Source: Raphanus sativus | Lineage: Eukaryota > Streptophyta > Magnoliopsida > Brassicales > Brassicaceae | DNA length: 64,000 bases | Assembly: GCF_000801105.2 (NCBI RefSeq) | Contig: NC_079513.1 | Span: forward strand, 23,528,273-23,592,272 | Direction: 5' to 3' | In this document: in pieces, positions 1 through 10,938 of the stretch | Layout of the letters: each line of letters begins with the position of its first letter | How positions within the stretch are numbered: position 1 is the stretch's first letter | Program-made: the position numbers and the translations under genes | Notes under the pieces: model-generated | What the model was told of the DNA's origin: nothing | Seen by the model: the letters and a program-made list of their open reading frames with translations, nothing else | Databases searched by the model: none

Positions 1-202
1 GTAACCGACCCCAAACATTTCTCCACCCTACACCGCTACCGGTTTGAACTGCTCCTCTTTCAAAATAACGGCTGTAATAACTCAGTGATGGTTGAATTAT
101 TAACTCTTCAAATTGCTCATTTTCCAGATTCCATAACTCAATTCTCTCATCATGAGTTAGACTATGGGAACTTTGTGATCGCAACTGACATATACGATAA
201 GC
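1..202 (-). CDS. Partial 3' exon of an unidentified minus-strand gene, running off the left edge
   Basis: On the minus strand an open frame without stops starts after a pyrimidine-rich tract and an AG acceptor (position 203) and continues past position 1. It encodes about 67 residues, beginning AYRICQLRSQSSHSLTHDER and rich in Tyr, Arg and Glu. I do not recognise a family. It lies downstream of the Myb/SANT-like gene on the same strand, so it may be an exon of a neighbouring PIF/Harbinger-type transposase gene or an alternative 3' exon of the Myb gene. The case rests only on the open frame and the acceptor site. Confidence 0.35.
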
Positions 203-336
203 CTGAAATTTTTTTATCACAAAATAAAACTTATTAATGAAATTATCATTAATCAAAATATAAAACATAACAGAATTACAAAATATAATGTTAAACAAAA
301 CATAACCACTACTAAGAAAGCACAAATCTTATTAAA

Positions 337-2321
337 CTAGTTATCCGATACGGAGTCACTCTCATGTGTTTCATTTAGATTTAGTCCTCGTCCAGATCCC
401 AATATGTTGAATAATCCTCCTCGTCTTCTTGGACGTGATGTTTTACTTGTAGAAGCATTGTTCCCTAAACCAAATTCTGGTGATACTCCTCTAACAACAT
501 TCTCGGAAACATGAACTTCCTTTTCATGTGTTGTAGTTTGTACTTCTGTTTCTAAGGAAAATCCATGTTGAACATTTCTCGGAGGAATATACTGTTGAGC
601 ATCTTGTGATGAACCCCATTGTTGAGTGGCCGGTGATGAACCCCATTGTGGAACATCAGATGTAGAACCCCATTGTTGAATACTTGATGATGGACCCCAT
701 TGTTGAGAATTATGAGGCGGACCCCATTGTGGAACATTTTGTGGACCCCACTGCGGAGCATTTGGAGATGAAGTCCATTGAGGAGCATTTGGTGGTGTAC
801 CCCACTGGGGAACATTTGGTGGTGCAGCCCACTGCTGAGCATTTGAAGGTGAATTCCATTGTGGGGCATTTGGCAGTGTTCCCCATTGCGGTGCAGTTGG
901 AGGTGTTCCCCATTGCGGTTGATTTGGAGGTGTTCCCCATTGGTTAAAACCAGAATTCCATTGTCCACAAGTTGGACTGCCAAACTTTTGTCCAGATTCT
1001 AACTGTTTTCCCACGTATTCACTGTCCCGCGTATATCCTGTAAGAGCTTGTAAAAATTTCAACTTATCTTCCACCGGTCTTTCAGCCCTATCGATGAAGT
1101 ACTTGCGCCAAAATCTTTCTTCTATGAATGCATGAATGCAAGCCCAATAAAAAGTGGTGTCATTTGGAAGCTCCATCGATTCGAATATCTTCACGGCCGT
1201 ATCAAATTCATTGTAATCACCTTCGTCAAAATAATTTGGACGCAGTTGTTGTAAACTTTGGCGTTGAAATTCTCTAAAGCCAGCCATCGTATCTGTCAAG
1301 GTTGTCTCGAATGATTGTTTTCTACGACTTCCTTGAGATCCACTTCTGGTAGCAACCCGAGAATTTTCTACACCTCTTTGTGAACTACTTCCACGCCTTA
1401 GTCCACTTCGTTGTTGCACTCTAGAAGTAGGAATCTGAAAATTATCAACAGCAGGTGAAGAATTCTGACGTAAATTCTCACGGTTGAATTGATTTGACTG
1501 ACGCGTTTCATCATCAATATTTACGCGATAGACTTCTTCATTTTCTTGTGTCTCGGGAACATGCGTGTGTTGCGTATCACCATCATATGTTTCAGAGTAC
1601 AAATGGTCTTCATCGTTATTTTGACCATCATTCAGCAACTCTTCTCTTCTTTGGTGCAAAGAGTATTGAGACTGTGATTGGACGTCATATAATATGAAAC
1701 ATCGTTGCATCACATCCCACAACTCCGGCGGCTTTCGTTTAAATGATTTTACAATCCTATCTACCTGTTAATAAGATTATGTAGTTTTTAGTCTATAAAA
1801 TTTACAGAATTGTTATTTCTTAAATATATTACGGGTGTAACAGATTGTGTTACTTACTTCACGATCTCTCCACCATGAATCAGACGCAGATATCACAGAT
1901 GTAGTAGGATCAACCGAAATGCCCGTAGTATTTTTCATAAGATGCTTGTACTTCTTGTATTTTCTTTTAAGTTGATCGAGTTTTTCTTTGAAGAACCGGT
2001 AGGTTACGTTAATATTAAACTTTTGGTTGAATTTATCAACGAGAAACTCTTTACCAGCTGGTGTGGGATCTTTGAAACGGTAATCGCTCATGGCAATTGC
2101 TCGATCGTACAACTCAATAAATACTCGTTCTCGGTTCGCATTCCATTTAAAATTGTTTACATTCTAACAATTTACAAAAAAATAACCATTTTAGTATAGT
2201 ATTAACTATTCTAATTTTTTATAAAAAAATATTAACTACTTACCCGTGCCGACGTGTCTCTAGACAGATTTATATCTTCATCGTCAGAAAGTGTTGCATT
2301 TTGTCGATGATTTGATGTCAT
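337..2321 (-). CDS. Myb/SANT-like (Harbinger-associated type) protein with C-terminal QW/WG repeats
   Basis: Three-exon model on the minus strand: 2321-2244, 2163-1858 and 1764-337, all with GT-AG introns, giving about 603 residues. Exon 2 encodes a Myb/SANT-like DNA-binding domain (Myb_DNA-bind_3 type): an N-terminal FIELYDRAIA segment, a lysine-rich helix (LDQLKRKYKKYK) and a final DSWWRDRE. Such domains occur in the accessory protein of PIF/Harbinger transposons and in domesticated relatives that bind DNA in the nucleus. Exon 3 adds an acidic/polar linker, a conserved helical block around FYWACIHAFIEERFWRKYF, and then roughly 14 tandem units of nine residues starting QW (residues about 396-522). 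The C-terminus is basic (RPRRRGG), a plausible nuclear signal. It could be a live transposon accessory gene or a host gene. The start is the first ATG in frame with the Myb domain. Three related non-coding segments upstream may be its leader exons. Confidence 0.75.
583..963 (-). repeat. 27-bp coding tandem repeat encoding QW/WG units
   Basis: About 14 degenerate copies of a 27-bp unit lie inside the Myb/SANT-like gene. They encode units such as QWGTPPNAP, QWGPSSSIQ and QWGSTSDVP. Ten units keep the dipeptide WG and the others read QWN, QWA or QWT. The frame is kept through the whole array, and variation is concentrated in the Pro/Ser/Asn spacer, which suggests selection on the Trp spacing. 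Confidence 0.85.
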
Positions 2322-3003
2322 AACTACATTTTAAAATTGCATAAATAATATTAGTTTGAGGTAATTAGTAACAAACAGAAAATATATATCATTGAGTATG
2401 ATATAACAAATTTTATCATATTATATGCGCTTGCAATTTTTTGTAAAAAAAAAATAACTATATTCATATGCATAACATGAGTATATAACTTATATATGTT
2501 TAAACAACTGTTTTTAAAAATGTATAAAGTTACTATTATTTTATATAATAAAGGGAGTTAATTGAATTGTCTTCATTGTTTAATAGATACAATTTCAGTT
2601 ACTAACTAATCAATATTTAATAACTTTATTTACTCACACCCTGAAAAAAACACTAGAACAATAAACTAACCGTAACATGTATAAGAAACAGTTACATTAT
2701 TGTATTCAATTTTCAAGTTTATAATACAGAATTGTACTATATTTAGAAATGAAAAATCTCTGAATAATATTTAATAATTCTTTATAACTGTGTTATTGAA
2801 TAAATATACTGTTATATATATATATTATTTTATTTTTCATTTTCTGCTTTCCAATTGGTGTATTTATAAACTATTATACTAAAAATCTACATTTATATAT
2901 TATACATTATATAACTTTTACATTAAAATTATTTTTATAAAATATCTCTATATACATGTTTTTTAACATGTTGAATTAAAATATGACACATTTTCCATTT
3001 TCA

Positions 3004-3041
<38 letters not shown>

Positions 3042-3139
3042 TTATATTATTTATTCAAATGCATATGTTATAAATAAAACTGTAAAATATAAATATTAAA
3101 AAAAACTCCAAAATATATATGAGACATATAGAGTTTGCA
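2322..3139. other. AT-rich intergenic DNA with a (TA)n microsatellite
   Basis: No gene is seen here. The stretch is extremely AT-rich and includes an uninterrupted TA dinucleotide run at about 3008-3036. It is probably promoter or upstream intron sequence of the Myb/SANT-like gene. Confidence 0.6.
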
Positions 3140-3660
3140 TATACTATATTTTTAATTATTAATATATATTATATCTTATCAAAACTAATACATATATATA
3201 ATTAAACAAATAAAATAAAATTGAAGTTTGTTCTTACCTTAGGCTGGAGATAATGACCGAGGTAGAACACAACACAGCACAAAATCACAGCACTTTTTAT
3301 TACTTCTTCCACCTTACAAAACAAGAATTTTTCCAGTTAGATGTACTATATTGTCAATTATTAATATATATTATATTTGATAAAATAATATATAGATATA
3401 TATATATATATATACAATTATAAACAACTTTAATTCAAATAAAACTAAAGTTTATTCTTACCTTAGGTTGAAGATAATGACTGAGACCCAACACAACACA
3501 ACACAGCACAAAGTTTCAGCACCCTTTTTAATTCCCACCCTACAGCAACAAAAATTTCTTCCAGTTACCTATACTATATATTATATATTATATATTAATG
3601 GACAAAGTATATACAATTTAAATTAGAAATGAAAACTTACGTTGAGAAGGAATGAAACTC
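3140..3660 (-). repeat. Diverged tandem repeats, possible alternative non-coding first exons
   Basis: Two clearly related segments (about 3140-3330 and 3345-3560) share an AT-rich block followed, on the minus strand, by a GTGCTGTGTTGTGTT-like stretch. Each ends in a splice donor of the form CTAAG/GTAAGAA. A third, weaker relative near 3630-3700 also ends in a donor-like GTAAGT. They lie upstream of the minus-strand Myb/SANT-like gene, so they may be duplicated leader exons with their promoters. No coding potential is seen. Confidence 0.5.
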
Positions 3661-5623
3661 AAGATATCCCAATACAACAAAACATAGAACTAGAATACTT
3701 TTTTTTTAATTGCCACAGTACAAAGTATTTTTTGTTCTTTAGAACATCTTTTTTGATCGTGAAGTATGAAACTAGTAAAGTAGTAGCTAACTTGATTTAT
3801 AGGGAAATAACCAAAATTTTGAGAATTAATTATTTATGTAAAAAAGTTTTATTGGTTGAGAAAATGGTGGAATTAGCGAACTGCCTCAAAAGTGGAGAGG
3901 ACAGAAAGACATGCAGGACATCTGCTTTTACACAGATAATGACAAAAATAATTGCATTTGGCAGTTCTCCTGTTTTTTTTGTCCGGAAGATTTTAAAAGT
4001 GTGATTGGCATTTGCAGCACATAAAATATTAAAGTGCAGGAGATCTGTCAACGATCTGCTCCCCCATTCACACCCTTAATTAGAACTCAGATGGAACTTT
4101 CCAAGATATAAAGTTCTTTTAATAGTAGTATTTCCTAGAAAGGAAATTGGAATGAAATGTCTCATGGTGCATGAAGCACCCTGCATTGATTCCAAGTTCT
4201 CAACACATGTTAATGAGATGTCGCATCAAACGCACATACACCATAAAATATTAATACAACTATATTGATGCTAATTTTTAAAAAATTAGTGACTATTTTC
4301 CACAGAAATAAAGTAGTAATGTGAGCATTGATGTCATTGGTTGGCATCCACTTTATGCTGACTTACCTATTGGATTCGCTAACACATAGTAAGATATAAC
4401 TATACTTTATTTTTTCCAAATCATACTAAATACATTTCGCCTTTCCACTTGTATTATGTTTGCCAAAGAAAACCAAACCGTAACTTTACAGAGAGCAAGA
4501 ATATATACCAAAAGTAACCACCCTGAAAGTGTATGCCTTGGCTAAATCTACAAACAAACTACTAGTTTTAGTTTTACTAAGTCAAAAAAAAAACTACTAG
4601 TTTTAGTACAGAACAATCGGCTTGGTATATCAATGTTGATGTTAATAAAAAAATTGAACATAATTATTTTTTGTTTCTTTTGGCAACAAAACACCTTCAA
4701 AATTAAAATATATGGTCTGAATGAGAACATGCGAAACAACTACGAAATAATTGTGGTGTAGTTATGATAGTAACAAAATACATAAATACATATATATGTA
4801 GAAATTTGTGTTACTATTAACGACGGTGCAGTGCGGTCGGTCATCATTCCAAGTCATAGTTTCACATCCACTATTCGGTAGTTGATTGTTTGATTCATTT
4901 GTTTTCTGATACTTCGATTCACATATTCTCTTACATTGATTTGGTATATAAAATAGTAGTTTAGATATAGTTTTTAAAAATTGTGTGACATAAAAAGACA
5001 TGTTGTACTAATTCAGTTTGATATATGTATGAAATCAAATATGTCCGAAACTTAAAGAATAACAAATCCCAACAGTTACAACTTACAAGACAAGAAAGGG
5101 CATGAAGCAGTGGACAAGACTCAAGAGGATTCACCTCCAAGTGGTTCAGTTTAGTAGAGACATTTATATTTTCTTTAAAGAAAGTTCAGTGACACCTAAC
5201 ACCGACTCCGACACCATTCCTTCGAACCCTAATTTTATCTCCAACTTGAAGCAAAATTAGTTTTAAAAGATCATAACTCGATATATGATCTACAATTTTG
5301 TATGTAGTCTTCATCAAGAAAATGTAATCAGGAAAACGGGAATAGAACACTGGTTATTCTCGTTTTCAAAAAAAAAACAAAACCATAAAAAATACAATTT
5401 GCAGTTGAGACGACAGAGATTTTCAATCAAGTGAGTGGTGGGAAAAAAGAAACTACGAAAGGTAATTTATTACAATGGATACAGAAGTGAATGGTAGTTA
5501 TTTAATTATGCATTTATTATGTACTTTTGACTCAGTATTTATGAACATTCATCAGTTCGCTTTTAGTTTCCATAAGTTATCGTCATTATTTTTCTTTTGG
5601 GTGTTATTAAATCTCAGTAAATC
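3661..5623. other. Intergenic, no supported gene
   Basis: Only short, compositionally biased open frames occur, none with a recognisable domain or a coherent exon structure. I see no clear repeat or RNA gene. Confidence 0.6.
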
Positions 5624-5626
5624 TTA

Positions 5627-5912
5627 GAGCATCTCCATTGAGAACTCTTAAGGGGGTTTACACGTTTTTCAAAAAAAAAATATATTAAAATAATCAAATC
5701 TTGTGAACTTCTCTCTTGCAAAGTTCTTCCTGGTGAACCCCTCTCTCCTGAGGTTCATCACTGTAGCGTGGGCCCCACATGTCGTGGCGGCCCACGATTG
5801 GTCTATTTTTTTTTTTTTTTAAGAAAAAAAAATCGAAAAGAAAAATAAAAAAAATTAATAATTAAAATTTGAAAAGGTGAACCCCAAAATGGGTTCACCA
5901 ATGAAGATGCTC
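5627..5912. mobile_element. MITE with TTA target-site duplication (Tourist/Harbinger-like)
   Basis: A 286-bp non-coding element starts GAGCATCTCCATTG and ends CAATGAAGATGCTC, an imperfect terminal inverted repeat. It is flanked on both sides by TTA (5624-5626 and 5913-5915). A 3-bp TTA/TWA duplication is typical of PIF/Harbinger-derived Tourist MITEs. The interior is AT-rich with poly(T)/poly(A) runs. The element at 44463-44723 has related ends and the same TTA duplication. Confidence 0.75.
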
Positions 5913-6232
5913 TTAGGGGTCCAAAAAAAACTGCGCAGATAAGATATACACAAATAGACACACAACAGATTTATGATGTTTATAGCAAAACACATGCATT
6001 TGTCTAATTAATAAGATTTTGATTTAGTGATCGATGCAGAGTAGTAACAAAATAAAAGAATTTCTGGCTATTTGAAACTTATTTTCTTCTAAATAATTGT
6101 TTATATCATGTAGCAGAGTACTAAAAGTCTAAAACATATAATGTTTATGTAACACAATCGTTGGTAGCTTAGTTCGGTGAACTGGGCGAACTATAGTTGA
6201 GGTTTCATTGTCTCAGTCTCAGTTGAACTTCC

Positions 6233-6780
6233 CCATCACTCATGGAAATGTTCAGTCACCTACCGATTGGCAAACTTTGGGATCAACCAGGGTATGTTAT
6301 ATCGATGGATCTTGGAAGGAACAAGATGTATTTACGGGACAGGGGTGGTATTGCCGAACGACAGACTCAGAGGACAAGATGATGGGGGCAATGAATCTCC
6401 GACGTAGCCTATCTCCTTTACACGCAGAATGTGAAGCGCTGATTTGGGCAATGGAGTGCATGAAGACCCTGCAGTTCTCAGATGTGGTTTTTGCGACGGA
6501 TTGTTCTCAATTGGTGAAGATGGTGTCCCTCACCCGAAGAATGGCCAGCATTTACTACGCATATGGAGGAATTTCGCAGAAGTAAGACTTTCTTCCCTAA
6601 TTTCAAGATCCGACATATCCCAAGGGCGCAAAACATAATGGCGGACAAGCTTGCTCATGGGGCAAAGATTTCACCATCAGCTATGTTATATGTCGACTCG
6701 ATCCCTCCGGTTTGGCTTTCTGAACCGGTGGAATCACGATAGAGTAGTTTATTGTTGTCAAAAAAAAAAAAAAAAAAACA
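6233..6780 (+). mobile_element. 5'-truncated LINE fragment carrying a broken RNase H domain
   Basis: The segment is bounded by a 19-bp direct repeat (6214-6232 and 6782-6800, 18 of 19 bases identical) and ends in a poly(A) tract (about 6761-6778). That is the signature of target-primed LINE insertion. It encodes the C-terminal RNase H domain of a plant L1-type ORF2: YIDGSW, AECEAL and FATDCSQL supply the acidic residues, and IPRAQNIMADKLAH is the C-terminal motif. A frameshift near 6535 separates the two halves and the second half stops at 6742. Everything upstream of RNase H was lost at insertion. Confidence 0.88.
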
Positions 6781-6800
6781 ACAGTCTGAGTTGAACTTCC

Positions 6801-7586
6801 TATTGGAAAGGACCTTGAATCCTATATTGTAAGAAATACAAAATAAAATTATTACAACCCCTAAAACATTACTATCTTTTTCAGTTCCATAAAAAATGTC
6901 ATTTTGTATTTTTTGAATACACAAAATATCACTTTAGAATTGCAATACAATATATATTTTTGTTAGCATAAAATTACAAAACATTTAGTTGCTCAAAAAA
7001 AATTACAAACATTTAATTTTATAAATAATTTGTTTATTTAAAATACTAATACATATAATTATTTTTAAAAACTATTTTAATTGCATAAAAATGTCAAACT
7101 AACACTTTTTATGAAATAAGAAAAAATATTTGATGGTTTGATATTTTGTTTTCCTGGTGTCACTAACATGTCGACATATCAATTTTATATCAAATTATTG
7201 TACCCCAAATGATTTTAAAAACTTTGAATTTTAATTTTAAGAAAGAGCAAATCTATATTGGCTTTCACCAATAAACTTCTTTTTACCACCACAATTATGC
7301 TAATTTATATTTTTTTGTCATCATTTACACTTTTAAATATTTATTTAGCATTTGAGTTAATTGACTCAATAAATATACATAGAAGCAATAAGTTAATTAG
7401 GTAATTATGCTTGCTGTCATTTTTTGTTTTATCTTAAATGACAACAATCCTTTTGTATAAAACAATTGAACTAGCATTATTAGTATATTATATTACACCA
7501 ATTGAAACTAGACTAGATTAGAAAAATAATATTATTCTTAATTGCATACTGACAATTCTACCACCCGTCAATGTCCTCCCGCCGCT
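6801..7586. other. AT-rich intergenic DNA, no gene seen
   Basis: The sequence is AT-rich with no supported coding frame. The right part is the 3' flank of the minus-strand HIPP gene. Confidence 0.6.
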
Positions 7587-8783
7587 TCACATAACGACGC
7601 AATTCGGATTTTCATCGCTGAGTAGATCACGTGCGACTGCGTAGAATTGATTCGAATATCCATCCTCATCTGGATCATACATAGAGCCGTGTGCAGGCTG
7701 AGCCGCCACGTGTTCCATCGTATTCATCCCCTCGCCGCCTTTGTCACCGGCGTTATCCTTTCCTCTGCCGCCACCTCGTTTCTTCTTATCACCAGACTCC
7801 TTCTCTTTTTCATTACCATTATCTTTGTCTTTCTTTGCCGGCGCCACAATCTCCACGTCACGTTTTAGCTTCCTAGTCAAACTCTCGGCGAGCTTTTTCA
7901 CGTCCATTGTTCCTTTAACTGTCACTAACTGCTTCTCGTGATCTAATGATAACCCACTCACACCTTGCCATTACAGAAACAAAACAAAAAAAAGTCGTGA
8001 GCGTTTTAAACTAAAAAGCGTTTTGAAAACGCGACAGAACTCATTGGCTTTTATTTGTAATTTTATCTAACCTTTGGTTTTAGAGGCAGTCTTTTGAATC
8101 TTCTCAATACAACCTTCACAGTGGAAGTCCACCTTCAGCACCACCGTTGTTACCGGAGCCTAACAAACACTCAGAATCAGATTATTGGTACTGTATTAAT
8201 TCGAACAGTTACGTAAACGTTCAAATCTTTTTACCTCTTTGGCTTTCTTCTTTTCTTTGTTCTTGTCTTCATTGCTTGTGTTCTTGTCCTTACTGTCCTT
8301 GTTCTTGTTGTCTTTCTCTTTCTCCTTATTGGGTTGAGGAGAAACCAACTCGACTTTCTTCTTTGTTTTCACTTCAAGTTGCTCCCGGAGTTTAGCTGGA
8401 TCTACAACTCCGGTCACCGTTACTTTCCCGGTCTCTGACTCTGCTTTCACCGTCTCAACGCCTGAGAGATATACACATTATTGTTATTTTCCAAGTATAG
8501 GTTCCGGATATAAAGGACGGTTCTGTAACGTTCGATTTATTCATACGAAAATCAAACCTTGGAAAGCACGAACGGATTTAACGATTTTTGAGGCGCAACT
8601 ATCGCAATGCATATTGACCCTCAAAACGACGGTCACTGACGCCGTTTTCTTCTCGCTGCCGCCATCTCCTTTGTTGTTGTTGTTGTTCTGTTCAGAGACA
8701 AAACAGAGTGAGCAATTCAAACCATTAAATAAGACAATTAAACTGAAGGGGTAGCTGCGGTTTGACTCAGCTACCTTGCTCAT
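7587..8783 (-). CDS. Heavy-metal-associated isoprenylated plant protein (HIPP), two HMA domains
   Basis: Five exons on the minus strand (8783-8775, 8687-8558, 8461-8235, 8159-8072, 7963-7587) give 276 residues. Two HMA folds are present, each with an intact CxxC metal site: MHCDSC (Cys31, Cys34) and FHCEGC (Cys136, Cys139). They are separated by a Lys/Glu/Asp-rich linker. A second basic, Gly-rich linker leads to the C-terminus CVVM, a CaaX box for isoprenylation. HIPPs bind soft metals such as Cd, Cu or Zn and act as membrane- or nucleus-associated metallochaperones. This architecture fits the two-HMA HIPP5/HIPP6-type clade. The tiny first exon (MSK) is inferred from a good donor and the acceptor before an AAC run. 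Reading through that intron stays open, so a retained-intron start is possible. Confidence 0.9.
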
Positions 8784-9297
8784 GGTGACTCGGTTTAGTC
8801 AGGAAGTAGGTGGAGACAGAGTCGGAAGGAAAGAGAGAAAGGCTAGAGCTTTCATTCTATTTATAGTACAATGGTTCGGTTTAAATGGGCTTATTATGAT
8901 TATCATGATGGTGATGAATGGTGTTCTATAGTCTTTTTTTTTTTTACCAATATCATATAATCAAGAAAGTGTAAACTTAACAATTCCATGCAGTTTATAA
9001 CCCAAAAGAATACATTCCGCACATACTTTTATGTGTTCATTAAAAAGTTAAAAACATCACAAGAAAGTTAAGGTTCCTTTTTCATTTATGAAGAAAAGTG
9101 AATTACAGCATCTTAATCTAGGGAAAGATTAAAAAAAAGTTAGTTTTTCTTTTCATAATATTTATTTCTAAATTGCCTACAGGTTGTAATATTTGAAAAT
9201 TTCCAATTTTTCAGTTCCTCTAGATACAGTTGTTTTTTGGTTTTCTGTAGTTGAGACGAAACGGGTTGTTGACATATAGGCCTCACTGAGCCCAACC
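8784..9297. other. Intergenic, upstream of the HIPP gene
   Basis: This is the promoter-side region of the minus-strand HIPP gene. No other gene or clear element is recognised. Confidence 0.5.
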
Positions 9298-9430
9298 CTA
9301 ATGACGACATTTCATCTTTCTCTAATTGCAACAACGATCACCTAAAAGTACCAAACCGAGATTGTCTCTAATTAATTAATTTATCAAACTTATTAATCAC
9401 CTTTTATTCTTAAATGTAGTGATCAATTCT
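9298..9430 (+). repeat. Orphan copy of the secreted-protein gene upstream region
   Basis: This stretch matches the upstream DNA of the secreted-protein genes (about 10168-10325 and 12805-13215). It shares a TGACGACATT box, the CTCTAA-TGCAACAA block, the AGTACCAAA-CGAGATTGTCTC block and the TTAATCACCTTT-ATTCTTAAA block. No secreted-protein coding sequence follows it, so it is probably a relic of a further, lost tandem copy. Confidence 0.55.
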
Positions 9431-10394
9431 ATTAAACTACAAATATGACCAATTGATATATGTTGTGTCCAATTTATTTTTAATAATACACAATGTATAA
9501 TTTCCTCAATTCTCGAGACCCACTTCCATAAGAATCGTTAGATATAGCAGCAGTTATGCTTTTTAAAAAAAAAATCACTAGACATTAATCATGTTTGATT
9601 CAATGATGTGCCATTGTACGTGAATTATCAGACGTAGATATACCTAAATTATCAGACCCGTAATAGAATTTATGATTATATATAATTTTATAGACAGAAA
9701 TATATCCACATGCCTGAATTATCAGACACACTAAAGAATTTTATGATTATATTTTTTATATACAGAAAATATACTCGCCATTTGGAAAGACGTGTCAGAA
9801 TCTTATATATTCTGTAAAATAGTATCATAACCTATTGATATAGGTGTAATTCACTTATTTTAATACAATTATTAAATTTTTTTATTAATCAATTAAAAAA
9901 ATATTATACAAAGATAAATATAAATATAACTAAAATAAACAAAACTAAATATAATCATAAAAAGACATATGATTATGTATTGGTAATTATGTTTTTAAAT
10001 AGAAAATAAACAAAATTAAATATTTTTTAATCTGTATACAGAAATTTAAAAAGACATTTATTATAAAACAGAGAGAATATAATGCAACTCGGCTACTATT
10101 AAGATCTTTGTATTTGTAAGCACAATTCAGATTTTTGGCTTTCTTTCAAAAAATAAAATGCTATAGTGACGACATTACTGAAGTTTTTCTCATCTTTCTC
10201 TAACTGCAACAATCACAGGAAAAGTACCAAATCGAGATTGTCTCTAATTAATTTTAGACTCTCAATTCTTATGGTTAGCGTTATCACTTATTAATCACCT
10301 TTCAATTCTTAAACGTAGTTCTTTTTCAAAACAATATTCTTAAACGTAGTGATTGTTGTTAATGTTCAAAATTTGAGAAACCGAAGCGAGATAA
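9431..10394. other. Intergenic, with an AATTATCAGAC short repeat
   Basis: The motif AATTATCAGAC recurs three times between about 9620 and 9730 within a loosely repeated AT-rich unit. From about 10085 onward this is the upstream region of the first secreted-protein gene. No coding potential is seen. Confidence 0.5.
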
Positions 10395-10403
10395 TATATA
10401 TAG
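10395..10403 (+). promoter_or_regulatory. Putative TATA box, secreted-protein gene copy 1
   Basis: TATATATAG lies about 70 bp before the ATG. The matching site in copies 2 and 3 reads TATATAAATA. Confidence 0.5.
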
Positions 10404-10470
10404 AGACACATATACTTCCAGAAGAGATATATATTTCCATTAACACATATTTCCCACATAATCAAAACTC

Positions 10471-10938
10471 ATGGACACTCTTATAATGGTATCGATCATG
10501 ATCCTAGTGCTCTTTGTTAGCTCTGAATCTGCACGAGCCGCCACTCTGATTGTATCCAACCAAATGCAGAGACGTGCTAATATTTCCGTTTTCGTGACGT
10601 GCCAGGGCACAAGTCCTAGGATCTCTGAATCCATACCTTTAGGTCAAGTCTCGTTGATAAAGATCCCACCCACTAGCAGACAAAATGCGACTGATGATAT
10701 CTCACCCACTGCCGGAGAAAATGATAAACCGGCGAGATCTAGAGTGTCGCAGTGGGTGTCTTGCGTAGGAACATTTGGGGGTGCAGCACAATTCTCACCC
10801 GCGGAGAGGATATACCGTTTATACAATTCAGACAAAGATTCTCCGGTGAGTATCGCCGTTGCAAAAGACGATGGGTTTTATTGTTGGGACAATGACAAGA
10901 ATTCTTGGTACCGGTGTACTATGATCATTTTCATCTAA
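10471..10938 (+). CDS. Small secreted four-cysteine protein, copy 1 (possible S-protein-homologue-like)
   Basis: A single-exon gene of 155 residues. An N-terminal hydrophobic signal peptide (about residues 1-23) is followed by a mature domain with four cysteines (44, 98, 138, 149) and the C-terminal pattern DDGFYCWDNDKNSWYRC. Size, signal peptide, absence of introns and four cysteines fit plant S1/self-incompatibility-protein homologues, but similarity by eye is weak, so the family is a suggestion. It is the first of three tandem paralogues and differs from copy 2 at 13 residues. The start is the only Met that includes the signal peptide. Its upstream region is shared with copies 2 and 3 and it contains the uninterrupted MITE-free site at 10289-10290. 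It would act in the apoplast if secreted. Confidence 0.75.
   Translation: MDTLIMVSIMILVLFVSSESARAATLIVSNQMQRRANISVFVTCQGTSPRISESIPLGQVSLIKIPPTSRQNATDDISPTAGENDKPARSRVSQWVSCVGTFGGAAQFSPAERIYRLYNSDKDSPVSIAVAKDDGFYCWDNDKNSWYRCTMIIFI

Noticed and set aside
684..947. Long overlapping open frames on both strands in the QW-repeat region
   Set aside because: They are frame shadows of the 27-bp repeat, whose length is a multiple of three and lacks stops in several frames.
3642..4004. 120-codon plus-strand open frame
   Set aside because: No domain, low-complexity Phe/Ile/Lys composition and no supporting splice or promoter signals.
10440..10634. Minus-strand open frames conserved in all three secreted-protein copies
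   Set aside because: They are antisense shadows of the conserved plus-strand coding region.
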